DNA from: Thunnus maccoyii
Taxonomy: Eukaryota > Chordata > Actinopteri > Scombriformes > Scombridae
DNA: 64,000 bases
NCBI RefSeq assembly: GCF_910596095.1
Contig: NC_056545.1
Span: forward strand, 20,731,067-20,795,066
Direction of reading: 5' to 3'
Shown here one piece after another: positions 61,541-64,000 of this stretch. Below the pieces are notes generated by a model. That model worked only from the letters and a program-made list of their open reading frames with translations. It did no database searches and was not told where the DNA came from. Every line of letters starts with the position of its first letter. The first letter of the stretch is position 1. Made by a program: the position numbers and the translations under genes.

Positions 61541-63209
61541 TTGAACAGCAAAACAATGACGCCCCGCATGTGGTTATCATAAGCCAAACCATAAACAATA
61601 TAAACAAAACCCTCCCATTCACTTGAATGAGAAAGTGTGTCCAAAAACTTTTGACTGGTACTGTTTATCAGACTCATTGAAATGGCCTTATCTTCTTTAT
61701 ACGTGGCCGCAGTTTGTTACCAGCTACTGATATTCACCATGAATATCAGTAGATTCATGACAAATGAGTAAAAACTTTGCAAATAAATAAGTGGGTAAGA
61801 TGAGTTGAGATGGGTTTACCCTCCACTACATCGCTGGAAAATGTTCCCATATTACGCTTTAATTACTGAGGCATGGCTCATTACATAGCATATAAATGTA
61901 CTCTTAGATCTATACTTTCCCCCTTGACTCCAGTGTCTGGTTGGCATGAGTGGAGCCTTTCTGCACTGTATCAGATCAGCTGTGGTGAGACATGGAGCCT
62001 CACAGTCTACGTCAGCCTCCAGCCCAGAACTGGATTTCACTGGTGCTCTTTTGTCTCGCTCGCTCTGTGTAGAGAATAAGATAATCAGCGAGAAAAAATT
62101 ACATGATTGATTGTTTAAAATGCTAAATTATGATAAGATGAGTTCAAAACAGATGAAGGAGCTTATTTAACATCTGTGGTGGACAGTGATGTTGTGCCAT
62201 TAATGATAAACATGGTCCAAGTCATTTGTCTCTGTGCATCGGCAGATGTTAATTATCAGTCACTTTGTCTGTTTCTGTTTCATCAAAGTAATCTAATGTG
62301 GATGAAAATAAATCCCATATTCTTAATTAACTAGTACAAGTGTAAAGTAAGGAGTGACAGATAACAGCATAGAGCCAGCATAATGTGCAAGAAATTAAGC
62401 TTTTTTCAAATCAAATATTCCTCAAAGTACTTTAACTTTAAATATAACTTAGATGCAACATTACTAAATGACAAATAGTTCTTAAGAAATCCCTCATATT
62501 CATCTGTGGCTGTAGGAAGCCGATGAAGAAGTCAGTATGTATTAATCACAAACAAGCTACTAGTCGCTTCTTACAGTTTCCCCACAGTTTTTCAGTGCAG
62601 AAAAATTGTAGGTGTTCACACAGATGTAGCCTGTCCAGCTGTTGTTTTTTTTTTGTTTTGTTTTTTTGGGTGCATGTGGAAGAAGTCAGGCTATGAATCC
62701 TCCTTGTCACCATGTAGTGCTGCAGAGTCAGAGAGTTGGCCGGACACCAGTCCTCACTTTTTCTCCCCCTGATTTTCTTGTGATGCGTCACGTTTTGGAG
62801 CTTCTGTGTCAAATAATTCAAGAGAGACATTTTAAATTCCTGGAATACCTCATGCTTCTTCACATTTGGTCTGGATAGTGAAACTGCTCTACAGTCACCT
62901 GTCTCGTGGATTTCACAGTCAAAGTATCTGAAAGAAGATCCTCGTTGAGTTGCATGAGTTTTTGTTGCAGAAGATATAGAGGGTTTGGCTTCAGCTTGCA
63001 GAGGAGATGTGTGTTGTTCTGTGTGAGGGCTGGAATGTGGTTTGGACAAGTGGAAATTTCTCTCTCCCGTGTTAAAACGGCCATGGCTATAGCAGCAACA
63101 ATATGAAGACTTTTCCATATTTGTGCGGTTGTGACGTCAGCACAGTGAGGCAAAGGCCAGCACTGAGCAAACTTTTTCTCCTAAAGAATATGTAGTTTCT
63201 CTCAGTGAG

Positions 63210-63440
63210 TGCAGAAATACCTTCCAGCACGTTTGCTTCGGTATGTACAAAGATTTCCACAGTCAGTAAAGTAATTGGCTGAAATTCGGTGGACAGACAG
63301 ATTGAGGACCAAGAAACAGTCAGGTTTTAGTGGTGATCTGGATCCAGGATTCCTGCCAACAGATGAATATCGTTTTATGGCCATAACTTTAAAAGTACTA
63401 GAGAGAGAATTTCAATATTTTTTACCTTCAGTTGGCAGAT
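63210..63440. repeat. Interspersed teleost repeat
   Basis: The words CTGAAATTCGGTGGACAGAC, AGTGGTGATCTGGATCCAGG and GGCCATAACTTTAAAAGTAC occur in this order in a repeat scattered through fish genomes. The class is not assigned. Confidence 0.45.
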
Positions 63441-64000
63441 TGACACGATAAAGTGAAAGAAAACATGGGAATGACAAACTCAAACTGGGATGTGGCTATT
63501 ACATGGTATACTGGTCTATGCGATTTTGACTTGACATGTTGTAATTTTGTGACTTGACGTGTTGTCATTTTGTCAAAATGCTGACTTTAAGTCCTAAAGT
63601 AATGCTCGCAGGATCAGAAATAAACGTAGCCTTGAATTTAAGTTAGACGAATGATATCCCTGGATTAAACAGCTGGAGAGCGAGTCAGCGTTGGCAGGAG
63701 GTTTGTGCTTCCAAGGAGATGTTTTGACATAGCTTACTTTTTCTGATCAGCTGTCCAAAAACCCAAAGCACTCCATTTACAGCAATATTAAACAGAGAAA
63801 AGCAAGCAAGTCTCACATTTAACACGTGTAACCAGCAGGTATTTTAAGTTTCTACTTGACAAATAAAACCTGTATTAAATATTTTTTTGTCCACTTGGGG
63901 GCAGCACAACAAGCTGTAAACATTGACATTGACATATTATTACCTCATAAATGAGGTAGTAAACAGTTGCTTATTTACACATCGAGCAGATAGAGAGCAA

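Larger units (their letters stand above)
60718..64000 (+). other. ltbp3 intron 1 (5' part)
   Basis: No second ltbp3 exon (expected to begin with a CPLPC-like EGF segment) is found. A dispersed repeat lies at about 61150-61540, and another fish repeat at about 63210-63440. The 190-codon minus-strand frame at 62546-63118 lacks any domain. Confidence 0.8.

Noticed and set aside
62546..63118. A 190-codon open frame on the minus strand in ltbp3 intron 1
   Set aside because: Lys/Gln runs come from a poly-T stretch. There is no domain, and it overlaps short frames on the other strand.

Overview
The window is vertebrate nuclear DNA, almost certainly from a teleost fish. It has split genes with GT-AG introns, long AT-rich non-coding stretches, many (TG)n and other microsatellites, and several transposon families typical of fish (hAT, a Tc1/mariner MITE, a tRNA-derived SINE). 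No bacterial, plasmid or phage features, CRISPR arrays, rRNA genes or convincing tRNA genes were seen.

Four protein-coding genes are supported. (1) klhl13, + strand, 1686-32064: seven coding exons that join in frame to a 655-residue BTB-BACK-Kelch protein, the length of human KLHL13. (2) An lrrn4cl-like gene, - strand, 44485-43754: a 243-residue single-pass membrane protein with one fibronectin type III domain, coded in one exon, with a likely 5' non-coding exon near 45132-45205 and a TATA box just upstream of it. (3) A five-finger C2H2 zinc-finger gene, + strand, 49332-51137: two exons, 558 residues, with an N-terminal coiled coil; no symbol is assigned. (4) The first coding exon of ltbp3, + strand, 60480-60717; the rest of the window is its intron 1.

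Layout: 1-840 is a decayed hAT transposon. From 841 to about 32700 is klhl13, with a 15.4 kb intron 1 holding several repeats, including an 826 bp hAT copy with a perfect 8 bp target duplication. From 32.7 to 43.0 kb is intergenic DNA with a triplicated tandem unit invaded by a Tc1-like MITE and a possible homeodomain-rich enhancer. From 43 to 45.3 kb is the lrrn4cl-like gene, 45.3-49.3 kb is intergenic, 49.3 to about 54 kb is the zinc-finger gene with a probable long 3' UTR, and 54-60 kb is intergenic and repeat-rich, leading to the ltbp3 5' region.

The genes do not form a pathway: a CUL3 ubiquitin-ligase adaptor, a small membrane protein, a putative transcription factor and an extracellular-matrix TGF-beta-binding protein are simply neighbours. 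I did not find a convincing undescribed biological system. The most useful leads are the transposon structures, upstream ORFs over two start codons, a possible alternative splice acceptor in klhl13, the unnamed zinc-finger gene and the putative enhancer.
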